DNA of 64,000 bases from Acidiphilium sp. C61 (GCF_902712915.1 NZ_CACTIA010000005.1:1698001-1762000); one strand, 5' to 3'. Counted from the stretch's first letter, positions 36,816-45,678 are shown. Notes: generated by a model not told the origin, from the letters alone. Numbers and translations are program-made.

Positions 36816-37793
36816 ATGACGACCAAGGCCATCCGTATCCACACCCATGGCGGACCTGACGTGCTGCGCTGGGAGGACGTGCCGACACCCGAGCCGGGAC
36901 GCGGCGAGGCGCTGGTGCGGCACGAGGCGGTGGGGCTGAATTATATCGACGTCTATTTCCGCACCGGCCTCTACAAGATGCCGCATCTGCCGGCGACGAT
37001 CGGCATGGAGGGGGCGGGGATCGTCGTCGCGGTGGGCGAGGGCGTCACCGAAGTGGCGGCGGGCGACCGCGTCGCCTATGCCGGCGGGCCGGTCGGCGCC
37101 TATGCGACCGAGCGGGTGATCGCCGCGGACCGGCTGGTGAAGCTGCCGGCGGGGATCGATTTCCAGACCGGGGCGGCGATGATGCTCCAGGGCATGACCG
37201 CGCAATACCTGCTGCGGCGGACCTATCGGGTGCAGGCGGGCGAGACCATTCTCGTGCATGCCGCGGCCGGCGGCGTCGGCCTCATCCTCTGCCAGTGGGC
37301 GCGGCATCTCGGGGCCACGGTGATCGGCGTCGTCTCGACCGAGGCGAAGGCGGATCTCGCCCGCGCGCACGGGGCGCATCACGTCATCGTCGGGCACGAC
37401 AATCTCGCCGCCGAGGTGAAGCGGCTGACCGACGGCGCGATGGTGCCGGTGGTGTATGATTCGGTGGGCAAGGACACGTTCGGGCCGAGCCTCGATTCGC
37501 TGGCGCCGCTCGGGCTGATGGTCAGCTACGGCAATGCCTCGGGGCCGGTGCCGCCGCTCGATGTCGGCATTCTCGCGGCCAAGGGCAGCCTGTTCCTCAC
37601 CCGGCCGACGCTTGCGACCTATACCGCCAAGCGCTCCGACCTCGTTGCCGTGGCGAACGACCTGTTCGGGGTGGTCGAGGCCGGGGCGGTGAAGATCCGC
37701 GTCAACCAGACCTTCCCCCTCGCCGAGGCGGCGGCGGCGCACGAGGCGCTGGAGGCGCGGCGGACCACCGGCAGCACCGTCCTGCTGCCCTGA
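36816..37793 (+). CDS. NADPH:quinone oxidoreductase (zeta-crystallin type)
   Basis: A 325-residue zinc-free medium-chain reductase of the QorA group. The N-terminal substrate domain holds GLNYIDVYFRTGLYKMP. The NADPH fold motif is ILVHAAAGGVGLILCQWARH, followed by a typical C-terminus (AHEALEARRTTGSTVLLP). The start MTTKAIRIHTHGGPDV has a CGGGAGAC ribosome site. It would reduce quinones by one-electron transfer, protecting against electrophiles; it follows the alkylation-repair gene ogt. Confidence 0.93.
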   Translation: MTTKAIRIHTHGGPDVLRWEDVPTPEPGRGEALVRHEAVGLNYIDVYFRTGLYKMPHLPATIGMEGAGIVVAVGEGVTEVAAGDRVAYAGGPVGAYATERVIAADRLVKLPAGIDFQTGAAMMLQGMTAQYLLRRTYRVQAGETILVHAAAGGVGLILCQWARHLGATVIGVVSTEAKADLARAHGAHHVIVGHDNLAAEVKRLTDGAMVPVVYDSVGKDTFGPSLDSLAPLGLMVSYGNASGPVPPLDVGILAAKGSLFLTRPTLATYTAKRSDLVAVANDLFGVVEAGAVKIRVNQTFPLAEAAAAHEALEARRTTGSTVLLP

Positions 37794-37962
37794 GAAGGGT
37801 GGGGCGACGCGCGATCAGGATCACGATCGCGCGAGCGCCGGATTCCTGCCACGTTTGGATTTGCAGAGTGGAGAGACCCGGTGCGGTGCTTGCCGTATCG
37901 GGTTTCATTCCCACACTCCATTCCTGTCCCTCCGTGGACAGTCAAAAACAGGAGCAGAGACA

Positions 37963-38253
37963 ATGTCCGACGACAAGAGCAGACAGAATGGCCGGCGCGC
38001 GCTGTTGCGCAAGGCGGCCGGAATTTCCGCCGGTATCGCCGTGGCCGGCATCGTCGCCACGCAGGCGGCGGAAGCGGCCGGCATGGCCAAGTCCGCGGTG
38101 AAATATCAGGATATGCCGAAGGATGGCCACCAGTGCGACGGCTGCGCGCTGTATGTCCCGGCATCGACCGCCGGCAAGGACGGGCGCTGCAAGGCGGTGG
38201 CCGGCGCGATCTCGCCCAAGGGCTGGTGCGAGCTGTGGAGCCCGAAGGCGTAA
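37963..38253 (+). CDS. High-potential iron-sulfur protein (HiPIP)
   Basis: A 96-residue precursor with a twin-arginine signal peptide (NGRRALLRKAAG, cleavage likely near AAEAA) and a mature domain with four cysteines: CDGC, CKAV and WCELW. This spacing ligates one [4Fe-4S]. HiPIPs are periplasmic one-electron carriers that feed purple-bacterial reaction centres or terminal oxidases. In acidophiles an Iro-type HiPIP may serve iron oxidation. A good ribosome site (CAGGAGCAG) precedes the start. Confidence 0.92.
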   Translation: MSDDKSRQNGRRALLRKAAGISAGIAVAGIVATQAAEAAGMAKSAVKYQDMPKDGHQCDGCALYVPASTAGKDGRCKAVAGAISPKGWCELWSPKA

Positions 38254-38359
38254 TTTCGCGCCGAGCATGAGGTTTCGGCGGGGCGGCCCGGAATGGCCGC
38301 TCCGCGCACCCAAGGGCGCGAGGGGATGATCGCGCCGCATCGACACACAGGAGACGAAT

Positions 38360-38806
38360 GTGAGAGTGACCAGGCGAGGCTTGACTGCATTTGTGCTTGC
38401 GGCCGGGCTGGCCGGTGGGACGGGGATCGCGCAGGCGAAGACCATGCGAATTTCCGCCCAGCTTCACCCGGTGGCCGGGACGATGTCCCACGCGACGGGC
38501 GCGATGCACGGCACGTTCAACACGGTGACCCGGCGGGTGACCTGGGACGTGACCTACAGCCACCTCAGCAGCAAGGTGATCATGGCGCATTTCCATGGGC
38601 CGATCACCAAGCCCGGGCAGAATGCGGGCGTGCAGGTGTGGCTGTCGAAGAAGCCGCCGCATCCGATGGCGGCCGGGCCGATCCGCGGCGCGGCGGTGCT
38701 GACGCCGGCGCAGGCGAAGGAGCTGATGGCCGGGCAGTGGTATGCCGTGGTCCATACCGTCAAGTTCAAGGCGGGCGAGCTGCGCGGCCGGGTTCACGCG
38801 GGTTAG
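38360..38806 (+). CDS. CHRD domain protein
   Basis: A 148-residue protein with a signal peptide (cleaved near GIAQA) and one CHRD domain, recognisable in HPVAGTMSHATGAMHGTF, ISAQLHP and the C-terminal GQWYAVVHTVKFKAGELRGRV. CHRD domains are of unknown function and are usually extracytoplasmic. The start is GTG 38360 with GGAGA upstream. The final TAG codon falls at the edge of an interspersed repeat, which supplies the stop. A transcript shared with the HiPIP gene 106 bases upstream is possible. Confidence 0.85.
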   Translation: MRVTRRGLTAFVLAAGLAGGTGIAQAKTMRISAQLHPVAGTMSHATGAMHGTFNTVTRRVTWDVTYSHLSSKVIMAHFHGPITKPGQNAGVQVWLSKKPPHPMAAGPIRGAAVLTPAQAKELMAGQWYAVVHTVKFKAGELRGRVHAG

Positions 38807-38903
38807 AGCATTTTCCGATCAGATAGAATCATCTGATCGGATAAAGATGCCCTAATTATCAATATAATAGAGCACTTTCCGATCCGAAAGGATCGGAGCG
38901 GGT
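38805..38903. repeat. Composite palindromic repeat (long + short), inverted order
   Basis: The long element (38805-38852, arms ccgatcagat/atctgatcgg) is joined by an AT-rich spacer (aattatcaatataat) to a short element (38869 to about 38903, arms ccgatcc/ggatcgg around gaaa). This order is the mirror of the composites at 39517 and 40925. The outer ends are partly degenerate. Confidence 0.7.
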
Positions 38904-39003
38904 CTGCATCTGATCCGACATGCGACGGCCGGGCTTGCCTGCCCGGCCGGAGACGCGGTGCCGCACTCTTGCCTTTGGTCGCGTGGCGGCGCATGGGCGA
39001 AGG

Positions 39004-39462
39004 ATGAACGAAAGCCATTTTCCCGCCCCGCCTGCCGCCGCAGCGCCGGCGCTGCGGCGGATGTTCGTGCGGGACATGGTGCTGGAAGCGCATATTGGCG
39101 TCCATGCCCATGAATTCGGCCGCACGCAGCGGGTGCGGATCAATCTCGATCTCGCGGTGCGCGAGGAGCATGATGGCCCTGCCGCGCAGATGTCGCGCGA
39201 CGTTGCCGGCGCGCAGATGTCGCGCGGGGGCGTGGGGCGGGACGATCTCGCACGGGTGGTCGATTACGAGCGGATCGTGCTCGGCGCGCGGGCGGCGGTG
39301 GCGGCGGGGCATGTCCAGCTCGTCGAGACGCTCGCGGAACGGCTGGCCGAGCTGTGCCTCGCGGATGCGCGGGTCGTGCTGGTGCGGGTGCGGGTCGAGA
39401 AGCTCGACGTGTTCGCCGATATGGATTCGGTCGGCGTCGAGATCGAGCGGCGGAATTCCTGA
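39004..39462 (+). CDS. folB: Dihydroneopterin aldolase (FolB)
   Basis: A 152-residue enzyme of folate synthesis that cleaves dihydroneopterin to hydroxymethyl-dihydropterin. The family start MFVRDMVLEAHIGVHAHEFG, the middle ARVVDYERIVLGARAAVAAG and LVETLAERLAELCLAD, and the C-terminal VRVRVEKLDVFADMDSVGVE are present. A 27-base-period direct duplication (16-base core at 39184-39199 and 39211-39226) adds AQMSRDVAGAQMSRGGV in a surface loop, making it longer than usual. Start chosen at MNESHFPAPP. Confidence 0.88.
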   Translation: MNESHFPAPPAAAAPALRRMFVRDMVLEAHIGVHAHEFGRTQRVRINLDLAVREEHDGPAAQMSRDVAGAQMSRGGVGRDDLARVVDYERIVLGARAAVAAGHVQLVETLAERLAELCLADARVVLVRVRVEKLDVFADMDSVGVEIERRNS

Positions 39463-39470
39463 TCGGGGGC

Positions 39471-39620
39471 AGGGCATCATCCGATCAGTTGATCCCGTCT
39501 GATCGGAACGTGCTCTAGAGCACTTTCCGATCCGATTGGATCGGATGTAGTGCTCTATCTTGTTGATAAATAGAGCATATTTATCCGATCAGATGATTTC
39601 ATCTGATCGGATGATGCTCT
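39471..39620. repeat. Cluster of three palindromic repeats, including a 104-bp composite
   Basis: A long element (39471-39516, ends agggca/tgctct) abuts a short element (39517-39556), an AT-rich spacer, and a long element (39572-39620, 12-base perfect arms ccgatcagatga). The last two form a 104-base composite (39517-39620) that recurs at 40925-41028. The final TGCTCTAG supplies the stop codon of the leftward Nramp gene. Confidence 0.88.
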
Positions 39621-40893
39621 AGACCAGCAGCATCGCCAGGGTGCAGGCGCCCATGAGTGCTGCGGTGAGCCAGCCCATGACGCGCAGCCAGCGCGGCAGG
39701 ATGTGGCCGTCCATCACCGCGGGGCGGCTGGCGAGGGCGACCATCGCCGCGATGATCGGCACCGCGGCGATGCCGTTGATCACCGCCGCCCAGAACAGCG
39801 CGCGGATCGGCGGGAGCGGCGAGAAGACGATGCCGACGCCGGCAAGCGTCGCTACGGCCAGCACGCCGTAGAAGGCGCGGGCCTCCAGCGCGCGGCGGGA
39901 GAGGCCGACCGTCCAGTGCAGCGCCTCGCCGATCGCATAGGCGGTGCTGCCGGCGAGGACGGGGATGGCGAGCAGGCCGGTGCCGAAAATGCCGAGGGCG
40001 AAGACGAGCCGCGCGAAGCTGCCTGCGATGGGGGCAAGCGCGCTCGCCGCATCCGCCGCCGAGGCGATGTCGGTGATGCCGTGGACATGCAGGGTCGCCG
40101 CCGTGCCGATGATGATCGAGAGCGAGACGGCGTTCGAATAGGTCATGCCGGCCCAGGTGTCGACGCGGATGCGGGCGAGTTCGCCGGCCACCGCCGCGCC
40201 GTCGGCGGGGATGCGCCCGGCATCCTCGGCTTCCTCGGCGGCCTGCCAGAAGAAGAGATAGGGGCTGATCGTGGTGCCGAAGACCGCGATCAGCGCGAGC
40301 AGGGCCGGGCGGTCCAGCGTGAGGCGGGGGATCAGCGCGCCGGCGAGGATCTCGCGCGCGGGCAGGCGCAGGACGAAGAGCAGCGCGACATAGGCGAGCA
40401 GTGCCGCGGTGAGGAATTTCAGCACGGTGACGTAGCGGCGGTAGGGGATGCGGATTTCGGCGATGACGCAGAATATCGCGATCGCCACCGTGTAGAGCCG
40501 CTCGGGGCCGCCGGCGAGCATGTGCGCGGTCTGCGCCATCGCGCCGAGATCGGCGCCGAGATTGAACACATTGGCGATGGCGAGCAGCAGGATCAGGGAG
40601 AGGGCGAGCGGGCGGGGCAGATGGGCTTCCATCGCCGCGCCGAGGCCGCGGCCGGTGATGCGGCCGATCCGCGCGCTGATCTCCTGCACCGCGACCATGA
40701 AGGGCAGGGCGAGCACCACTGACCAGCCCAGCGTGTAGCCGAATTGGGCGCCGACCTGGGAATAGGTGGCGATGCCGCTCGGATCGTCATCGGCGGCGCC
40801 GGTGATCAGACCGGGGCCGAGGCGGGCGAACAGGGCGCGGGGGACGCGCAGCCAGCGTGCCGGCCGGGCAGGAGTGCTGTTCATCGGCGGCAC
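39619..40893 (-). CDS. Nramp-family divalent metal transporter, atypical
   Basis: A 424-residue membrane protein with about eleven membrane segments of the Nramp fold. The first-helix motif reads DDDPSGIATYSQ, where canonical transporters have DPGN, and the sixth helix reads GTTISPYLFFWQAAEEAED in place of the usual MPH region. So the family is clear but the key Asn and Met metal ligands are replaced, as in Nramp-related proteins with altered selectivity. Substrate (Mn, Mg, Fe, Zn) is unknown. It lies beside the photosynthesis operon end and is flanked on both sides by copies of the same 104-base repeat. Confidence 0.85.
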   Translation of the reverse strand: MPPMNSTPARPARWLRVPRALFARLGPGLITGAADDDPSGIATYSQVGAQFGYTLGWSVVLALPFMVAVQEISARIGRITGRGLGAAMEAHLPRPLALSLILLLAIANVFNLGADLGAMAQTAHMLAGGPERLYTVAIAIFCVIAEIRIPYRRYVTVLKFLTAALLAYVALLFVLRLPAREILAGALIPRLTLDRPALLALIAVFGTTISPYLFFWQAAEEAEDAGRIPADGAAVAGELARIRVDTWAGMTYSNAVSLSIIIGTAATLHVHGITDIASAADAASALAPIAGSFARLVFALGIFGTGLLAIPVLAGSTAYAIGEALHWTVGLSRRALEARAFYGVLAVATLAGVGIVFSPLPPIRALFWAAVINGIAAVPIIAAMVALASRPAVMDGHILPRWLRVMGWLTAALMGACTLAMLLV

Positions 40894-40924
40894 CTCGGGG
40901 TTCGGGAACGATAATCCCCAGTCT

Positions 40925-41028
40925 AGAGCACTTTCCGATCCTTCCGGATCGGATGTAGTGCTCTATCGTGTTGATAACTAGAGCATCTTTATCCGATCAG
41001 ATGATTCCATCCGATCGGATGATGCTCT
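40925..41028. repeat. 104-bp composite palindromic repeat, second copy
   Basis: The short element (40925-40964) and long element (40980-41028) are joined by atcgtgttgataact. It is the same length as the copy at 39517-39620 and differs at nine positions by direct comparison, most in the hairpin loops. The two copies are in the same orientation and bracket the Nramp gene. Confidence 0.88.
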
Positions 41029-41054
41029 ATAGCCCTGGTCTGCCGTCGGAAAAC

Positions 41055-41153
41055 AGGGCCTTGTCCGATCAGGCGGGTTTACCCGATCGGACGAGGCTCC
41101 AGGTCGTCAACGAGATAGAGTACGTTCCGATCTGGAAGGATCGGAACGTGCGC
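41055..41153. repeat. Degenerate palindromic repeats downstream of hemA
   Basis: Two diverged copies of the same family follow: about 41055-41100 (ccgatcaggcggg/cccgatcgg) and about 41116-41153, which contains a perfect 10-base dyad (41123-41132 cgttccgatc, 41139-41148). The latter lies just past the hemA stop and could act as an RNA-end hairpin of the photosynthesis operon. Confidence 0.55.
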
Positions 41154-41167
41154 GACGGGAAGCTGGG

Positions 41168-42379
41168 TCAGGCGGCGCGGGCGATCTCCATCTCCCCCCA
41201 GATCAGGCGCAGCGCGTCGATCAGCCGGTCGATATCCGCCTCGGTGTGCAGCGGCGAGGGGGTGAGGCGCAGGCGCTCGGTGCCGCGGGGCACGGTGGGA
41301 TAGTTGATCGGCTGGACGTAGATGCCGAAGCGGTCGAGCAGGGTGTCGCTGATCTGCTTGCAGAGTGAGGCGTCGCCGACCATCACCGGCACGATGTGGC
41401 TCGGGTTGGGCAGATGCGGCACGCCGATCGCGTCGAGCTTGCGGCGCAGGGTGGCGACGCGGGCGTGCATCGCGATGCGCTCGGCGTCGCTGGTCTTGAG
41501 GTGGCGGATGCTGGCCAGCGCGCCGGCGGCGACGGTGGGCGGCAGGGCGGTGGTGAAGATGAAGCCCGAGGCGTAGCTGCGCACGAAGTCGCACATCGCG
41601 GCGCTGCCGGTGATGTAGCCGCCGATGACGCCGAAGCCCTTGGCCAGCGTGCCCTCGATCAGGGTGAGGCGATGGGCGAGACCCTCGCGCTCGGAAATGC
41701 CGCCGCCGCGCGGGCCGTAGAGGCCGACGGCGTGCACCTCGTCGAGATAGGTCATGGCGTTGTAGCGGTCGGCGACGTCGCAGATATCGGCGATCGGGGC
41801 GATGTCCCCATCCATCGAGTAGACGCTCTCGAAGGCGACGAGCTTGGGCCGCGCCGGGTCGAGTGCGGCGAGGTGGCGGGCGAGGTCGGCCGGGTCGTTG
41901 TGGCGGAAGACGATGCATTCGGCCCGGCTGTGGCGGATGCCCTCGATCATCGAGGCGTGGTTCGAGGCATCCGACAGCACGGCGCAGTTCGGCAGCTTGT
42001 GCGCGAGGGTGCAGAGCGAGGCCCAGTTGGACATGTAACCCGAATTGAACAGCAGCGCCGCTTCCTTGCCGTGCAGGTCGGCCAGCTCGGCTTCGAGCAG
42101 CACGTGATAGTGGTTGGTGCCGGCGATGTTGCGGGTGCCGCCGGCGCCGGCGCCGCAGCGGTCGAGCGCCTGGTGCATCGCGCTGAGCACGGCCGTGTGC
42201 TGGCCCATGCCGAGATAGTCGTTCGAGCACCAGACGGTGACCGGGCGGCCGCCATCGTCGCCGTGCTGGGTGGCGCGGGGGAAGTTGCCGGCATGGCGCT
42301 CGATGTCGGCGAAGACGCGGTAGCGCCCCTCGCTGCGGAGCTGGTCGAGCTGGGAGCGGAAGAAATGTTCGTAGTCCAT
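41168..42379 (-). CDS. hemA: 5-aminolevulinate synthase
   Basis: A 403-residue PLP enzyme that condenses glycine and succinyl-CoA, the first step of tetrapyrrole synthesis in alphaproteobacteria. It starts [20 protein letters not shown]. The PLP-binding His and Asp are in [18 protein letters not shown] and the Schiff-base Lys is in [13 protein letters not shown]. An upstream 34-codon extension is rejected because it runs into the intergenic gap. It ends the photosynthesis operon, as in other purple bacteria (acsF-puhE-hemA), 46 bases after puhE. Confidence 0.97.
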   Translation of the reverse strand: MDYEHFFRSQLDQLRSEGRYRVFADIERHAGNFPRATQHGDDGGRPVTVWCSNDYLGMGQHTAVLSAMHQALDRCGAGAGGTRNIAGTNHYHVLLEAELADLHGKEAALLFNSGYMSNWASLCTLAHKLPNCAVLSDASNHASMIEGIRHSRAECIVFRHNDPADLARHLAALDPARPKLVAFESVYSMDGDIAPIADICDVADRYNAMTYLDEVHAVGLYGPRGGGISEREGLAHRLTLIEGTLAKGFGVIGGYITGSAAMCDFVRSYASGFIFTTALPPTVAAGALASIRHLKTSDAERIAMHARVATLRRKLDAIGVPHLPNPSHIVPVMVGDASLCKQISDTLLDRFGIYVQPINYPTVPRGTERLRLTPSPLHTEADIDRLIDALRLIWGEMEIARAA

Positions 42380-42425
42380 GGCGCGTATCCTCCCTTTCTT
42401 GGTGTTGGTGCCGCGCGGTGACGGA

Positions 42426-44279
42426 TCAGGTGGCGAGGTGCAGTTCGCAGCCGGCGAAGGCGGCGGCGAGCCCGGTTTCATCGAGATCGCGGCCGATGGC
42501 GACGACCCGCGGGGCCTCCCCCTCGGCGGCGGCGAAGGCGGCCATGCTGGCGTGGTGACCGGCGACGTCGAACTGGATCCAGCCGCGGCCGACGCGGGCG
42601 AGGCCCTTGAGCCGGGCGACCGGGCCGAAGGTGCCGCGCGCCGCCGCCTCGATCACCCGGCCGATCGCCTCGGCATCGCAGAGCGGGCCGAGCGTGCCGT
42701 GCCATGAGACGAAGCCGGCGGCGGCACCGTGGTCGTGATCGTGGTGTTCATGGTCGTGGTCGTGGTCGTGGTCGTCGTGATCGTGATGGCCGTGAGCGGC
42801 GTCGTGGTGGTGCGCATGATTGGGCGCGTGGTCGTGGTGGTCATGCGCGTGGTGATCGTGATCGTGGTCGTGGTGATCGTGCGCGTGCGGGTGCGGGGTT
42901 GTGGCCTCCGGCGCGGGGCGGGGGGTCAGCGCATCCGGCGGCACCGCGCCGTAGCAGGCGGTGACCAGCCTGGTCTCCGGGCTCAGCCGGTGCAGCGTCG
43001 CCTCGACGAGCAGGCGCTCGGTCGGGCTGACGAGATCGGTCTTGTTGATCACCACCAGCGAGGCGAGCCGGGCCTGGACGGTGAGGTGCGCCTGCATCTC
43101 GGCGAAATCGGCGAGGAAGGCGCCGGCATCGATCAGGGTGATCACCCGCAGGTCGCGCACGAAGCCGGCGATGGTCGGGCGCTGGATGACGCCGATCAGC
43201 GAGGCGAGATCGGCCACGCCCGAGGGCTCGATCAGCACGCGGTCGGGCGCGAAGCGGGCGACCACCTCCTCGAGCTGGGTGGCGAGATCGTCGCGCAGCG
43301 AGCAGCAGATGCAGCCGTTCGGCAGCTCCACCACATCCGCCCCCTGGCCGCGCAGCAGCGAGCCGTCGATCCCGACCGTGGCGAAATCGTTGACGAGGAC
43401 GACGGTCTTTTCGCGGGTGGCGGCCGGCTGCTCGGCCAGCATGGCGAGGCGGCGGCGCATGAAGGTGGTCTTGCCGGCGCCGAGGAAGCCGGCGACGATC
43501 TCGACCGCGAAGGGCCGCGCCGGGGCGCGCGAGCGCAGGCTCCATTTCCACAGCCGCGCCGCCGGCAGCGGCAGCACGAGGAACCAGTGCTCGAGGATGG
43601 CGAGCGCCATCATCGTGCCGAGGAACATGTCGCCGACGCGGGCGAAGGCGGTGGGGGCGGCGGTGGCGCGCTGGAACATCAGCACGGCGATCACCGTCGA
43701 GATCGTGATGGAGAAGGGGAAGAGCAGGTTCATCGGCCGCTTGCGCAGGAAGCTCTTCAGGAAGGTCAGGTGCTCGGGGAGGAATTCCTCGTTGAGGTTG
43801 CGCACGCCGAGAAAGACGTTGAGCTTGGCGCTCTGGTGCATCCACCACAGCACCATGAAGGTCCAGGTGCCGATCTGGTTCGGCTGGCCCCAGGTGAGGG
43901 CGACGACGAGGCCGGCGGTGGCGATGATCGCCAGCTCGTGCCACAGGCTGGTCTGCACCGCGTGGCCGAAATGCCGCCAGCCGGCGCAATTCTCCGGGCA
44001 GGGCGCGCGGCGCGGCCCGGTGACGTAGCCCATGTAGAAGCTGATCTCCTGCCAGCCCCAGGCGAACAGGCCGTAGAAGAAGGCGAGATAGGCGGCGCCG
44101 ACGGTGGTTCGCCCGGCGGTGTCTTGCAGGCCCCACAGACAGGCGAGCAGCACCGCGCTGGCGCCGAGCATGCTCCATTTGAAGGTGCGGCGGGGCAGGC
44201 CGTCGAGATAGATGATCGCGCCGGTGCTGAACCACCAGACGAACAGGGCGAAGGCGGCGGGGATGACATACTGGTGCAT
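42426..44279 (-). CDS. puhE: Fusion: PuhE photosynthetic complex assembly protein + COG0523/CobW GTPase metallochaperone
   Basis: An uninterrupted 617-residue frame. Residues 1 to about 255 are PuhE (DUF3623 type) with about seven membrane segments, including [18 protein letters not shown]. Residues about 258-617 are a G3E GTPase: Walker [10 protein letters not shown] (264-272), EPSG (351-354), the metal motif CICC (323-326) and NKTD (412-415). A loop (463-517; bases about 42729-42893) holds about 29 His among Asp residues, then a CobW C-terminal domain ([17 protein letters not shown]) follows. It lies between acsF and hemA. Fused metal handling in photosynthetic assembly is inferred; the PuhE domain alone would end near residue 255. 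Confidence 0.9.
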   Translation of the reverse strand: MHQYVIPAAFALFVWWFSTGAIIYLDGLPRRTFKWSMLGASAVLLACLWGLQDTAGRTTVGAAYLAFFYGLFAWGWQEISFYMGYVTGPRRAPCPENCAGWRHFGHAVQTSLWHELAIIATAGLVVALTWGQPNQIGTWTFMVLWWMHQSAKLNVFLGVRNLNEEFLPEHLTFLKSFLRKRPMNLLFPFSITISTVIAVLMFQRATAAPTAFARVGDMFLGTMMALAILEHWFLVLPLPAARLWKWSLRSRAPARPFAVEIVAGFLGAGKTTFMRRRLAMLAEQPAATREKTVVLVNDFATVGIDGSLLRGQGADVVELPNGCICCSLRDDLATQLEEVVARFAPDRVLIEPSGVADLASLIGVIQRPTIAGFVRDLRVITLIDAGAFLADFAEMQAHLTVQARLASLVVINKTDLVSPTERLLVEATLHRLSPETRLVTACYGAVPPDALTPRPAPEATTPHPHAHDHHDHDHDHHAHDHHDHAPNHAHHHDAAHGHHDHDDHDHDHDHEHHDHDHGAAAGFVSWHGTLGPLCDAEAIGRVIEAAARGTFGPVARLKGLARVGRGWIQFDVAGHHASMAAFAAAEGEAPRVVAIGRDLDETGLAAAFAGCELHLAT

Positions 44280-44289
44280 GGCGCGGCTC

Positions 44290-45357
44290 CTACCAGACCG
44301 GCTGCATGCGGATGTCCGCCGGCAGGGCGTTGGGCTTCGGGCGCATCAGGTAGAGCCGGCCGAAGGCGAGGGCGGCGCGGGCGGCGTTCGCGCCGCGGCG
44401 CAGCCGGGCGAGCGGGCCGGGCACCTCGCGCAGGGCGAGATTGGCGACGTCGAGCCGGCGCAGGGTTTCGAGCCCGGCGAGGAAGGCCGGGTTCTCGATG
44501 TCGAGCGTCAGCGGGAAGACCTGCCGGCAGATCGCGGAAGTGATGCGGAAGACCTGCATGTCGTAGTCGGTGGGATCGAGCCCGAGGGCAGCGTGGAAGC
44601 GGGGGCGGGCATGGTCGCGGATGTACATCGTGGCGAAGACCGCGAGCTGGAAGAAGCGCACCCAGAGCCGGTTGGCGCCGGTGAGCATGCCGGGATTGGC
44701 GCGCATCAGCAGCGCGAAGGCCTCGCCGTGGCGGAACTCGTCGTTGCACCACTCGCGGAACCACTTGAAGATCGGGTGGATCCGCAGCTCGGGATGGCGT
44801 TCGAGCTGGCGGAAGATCGAGATGTAGCGGGCGTAGCCGATCTTCTCGGAGAGATAGGTGGCGTAGAAGATGAATTTCGGGCGGAAGAAATGGTATTTCT
44901 TCGCCTTCGTCAGGAAGCCGAGATCGACCTTCATGCCGATGTCGTGCAGGGCCTCGTTGATGAAGCCGGCGTGGCGCGCCTCGTCGCGGCTCATGTAGCC
45001 GAACAGGGCCTTGAGGTCGGGGTTGGCGATGCGCTTGCGGATTTCGGCATAGAGCACGCAGCCGGAGAATTCGGCGGTGACCGAGCTGATCAGGAAGTCG
45101 ATGAATTCCTGATACAGCTCCGGTTCCATCCTCGAGAGATCGACGGCGAATTCGTCGGTCCGCACGAAATGGCCCTTGTTGGGATCGGCCTCGAACTCGG
45201 CCATCAGCCGGTCCCACTCGGCGCGCACCGGCTCGATCGAGAGTCGGTCGAGGGCGGGGAAATCGGTGGTGTAGAAGCGCGGGCTGAGCATGGTGCTCGA
45301 CTGGGCGATGGCCGTTTGCGCGTCGGGTGCTGCGGTGGGCGCGGTTCTTGCGTTCAT
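44290..45357 (-). CDS. acsF: Magnesium-protoporphyrin IX monomethyl ester oxidative cyclase (aerobic)
   Basis: A 355-residue di-iron enzyme that forms ring E of bacteriochlorophyll using oxygen, which marks an aerobic phototroph. The di-iron ligands are in [15 protein letters not shown] and [15 protein letters not shown]. It starts 3 bases after the stop of the orf105 gene and ends 10 bases before puhE. Its presence, with no bchE in the window, fits aerobic anoxygenic phototrophy. Confidence 0.97.
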   Translation of the reverse strand: MNARTAPTAAPDAQTAIAQSSTMLSPRFYTTDFPALDRLSIEPVRAEWDRLMAEFEADPNKGHFVRTDEFAVDLSRMEPELYQEFIDFLISSVTAEFSGCVLYAEIRKRIANPDLKALFGYMSRDEARHAGFINEALHDIGMKVDLGFLTKAKKYHFFRPKFIFYATYLSEKIGYARYISIFRQLERHPELRIHPIFKWFREWCNDEFRHGEAFALLMRANPGMLTGANRLWVRFFQLAVFATMYIRDHARPRFHAALGLDPTDYDMQVFRITSAICRQVFPLTLDIENPAFLAGLETLRRLDVANLALREVPGPLARLRRGANAARAALAFGRLYLMRPKPNALPADIRMQPVW

Positions 45358-45360
45358 GGC

Positions 45361-45678
45361 TCAGGCTCCCGGTGCGGCGAGGGCGGCCTCGGCCTCGGCG
45401 CGCGGCATGAAGCCGACCTCGTAGAGTTCGGTGATCTCGAGGATCGAGCGGAACTCGACCCACCAGCGCTCGATCGGGCTGGCGCGCCGCAGGGTGGCGC
45501 GGCGCGCGCAGGTCAGGCGCGTGCCGAAGCCTATCGCGGTCGGCATGTCGTGGACGATCACGACATCGCCGGGGCGGATCTCGACATCCTCGGGAATGGC
45601 GTGGGCGTGAAGGCTTTCGGGCGTTTGCTCGATGTCGATCGAGCAGAGCAGCTCGATGTCGCGGATGCTTCCGATCAT
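45361..45678 (-). CDS. Conserved small protein of the puh operon (unnamed)
   Basis: A 105-residue soluble protein without membrane segments, cysteine pairs or known motifs. It contains IRPGDVVIVHDMPTAIGFG, AIPEDVEIRPG, and a basic/aromatic region (ERWWVEFRSILEITELYEVG). It occupies the place between puhC and acsF where related bacteria have a small uncharacterised gene, and it is coupled to puhC by an ATGA overlap. Co-translation suggests a role in reaction-centre or bacteriochlorophyll assembly, but none is shown. Confidence 0.75.
   Translation of the reverse strand: MIGSIRDIELLCSIDIEQTPESLHAHAIPEDVEIRPGDVVIVHDMPTAIGFGTRLTCARRATLRRASPIERWWVEFRSILEITELYEVGFMPRAEAEAALAAPGA

Noticed and set aside
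38805..41153. Complete insertion sequence
   Set aside because: No transposase frame lies between the repeat copies; they are non-coding palindromic elements.
42729..42893. Histidine-rich frame as an assembly artefact or low-complexity noise
   Set aside because: The reading frame is continuous through it, flanked by conserved GTPase and C-terminal domains, and His/Asp loops are typical of COG0523 proteins.
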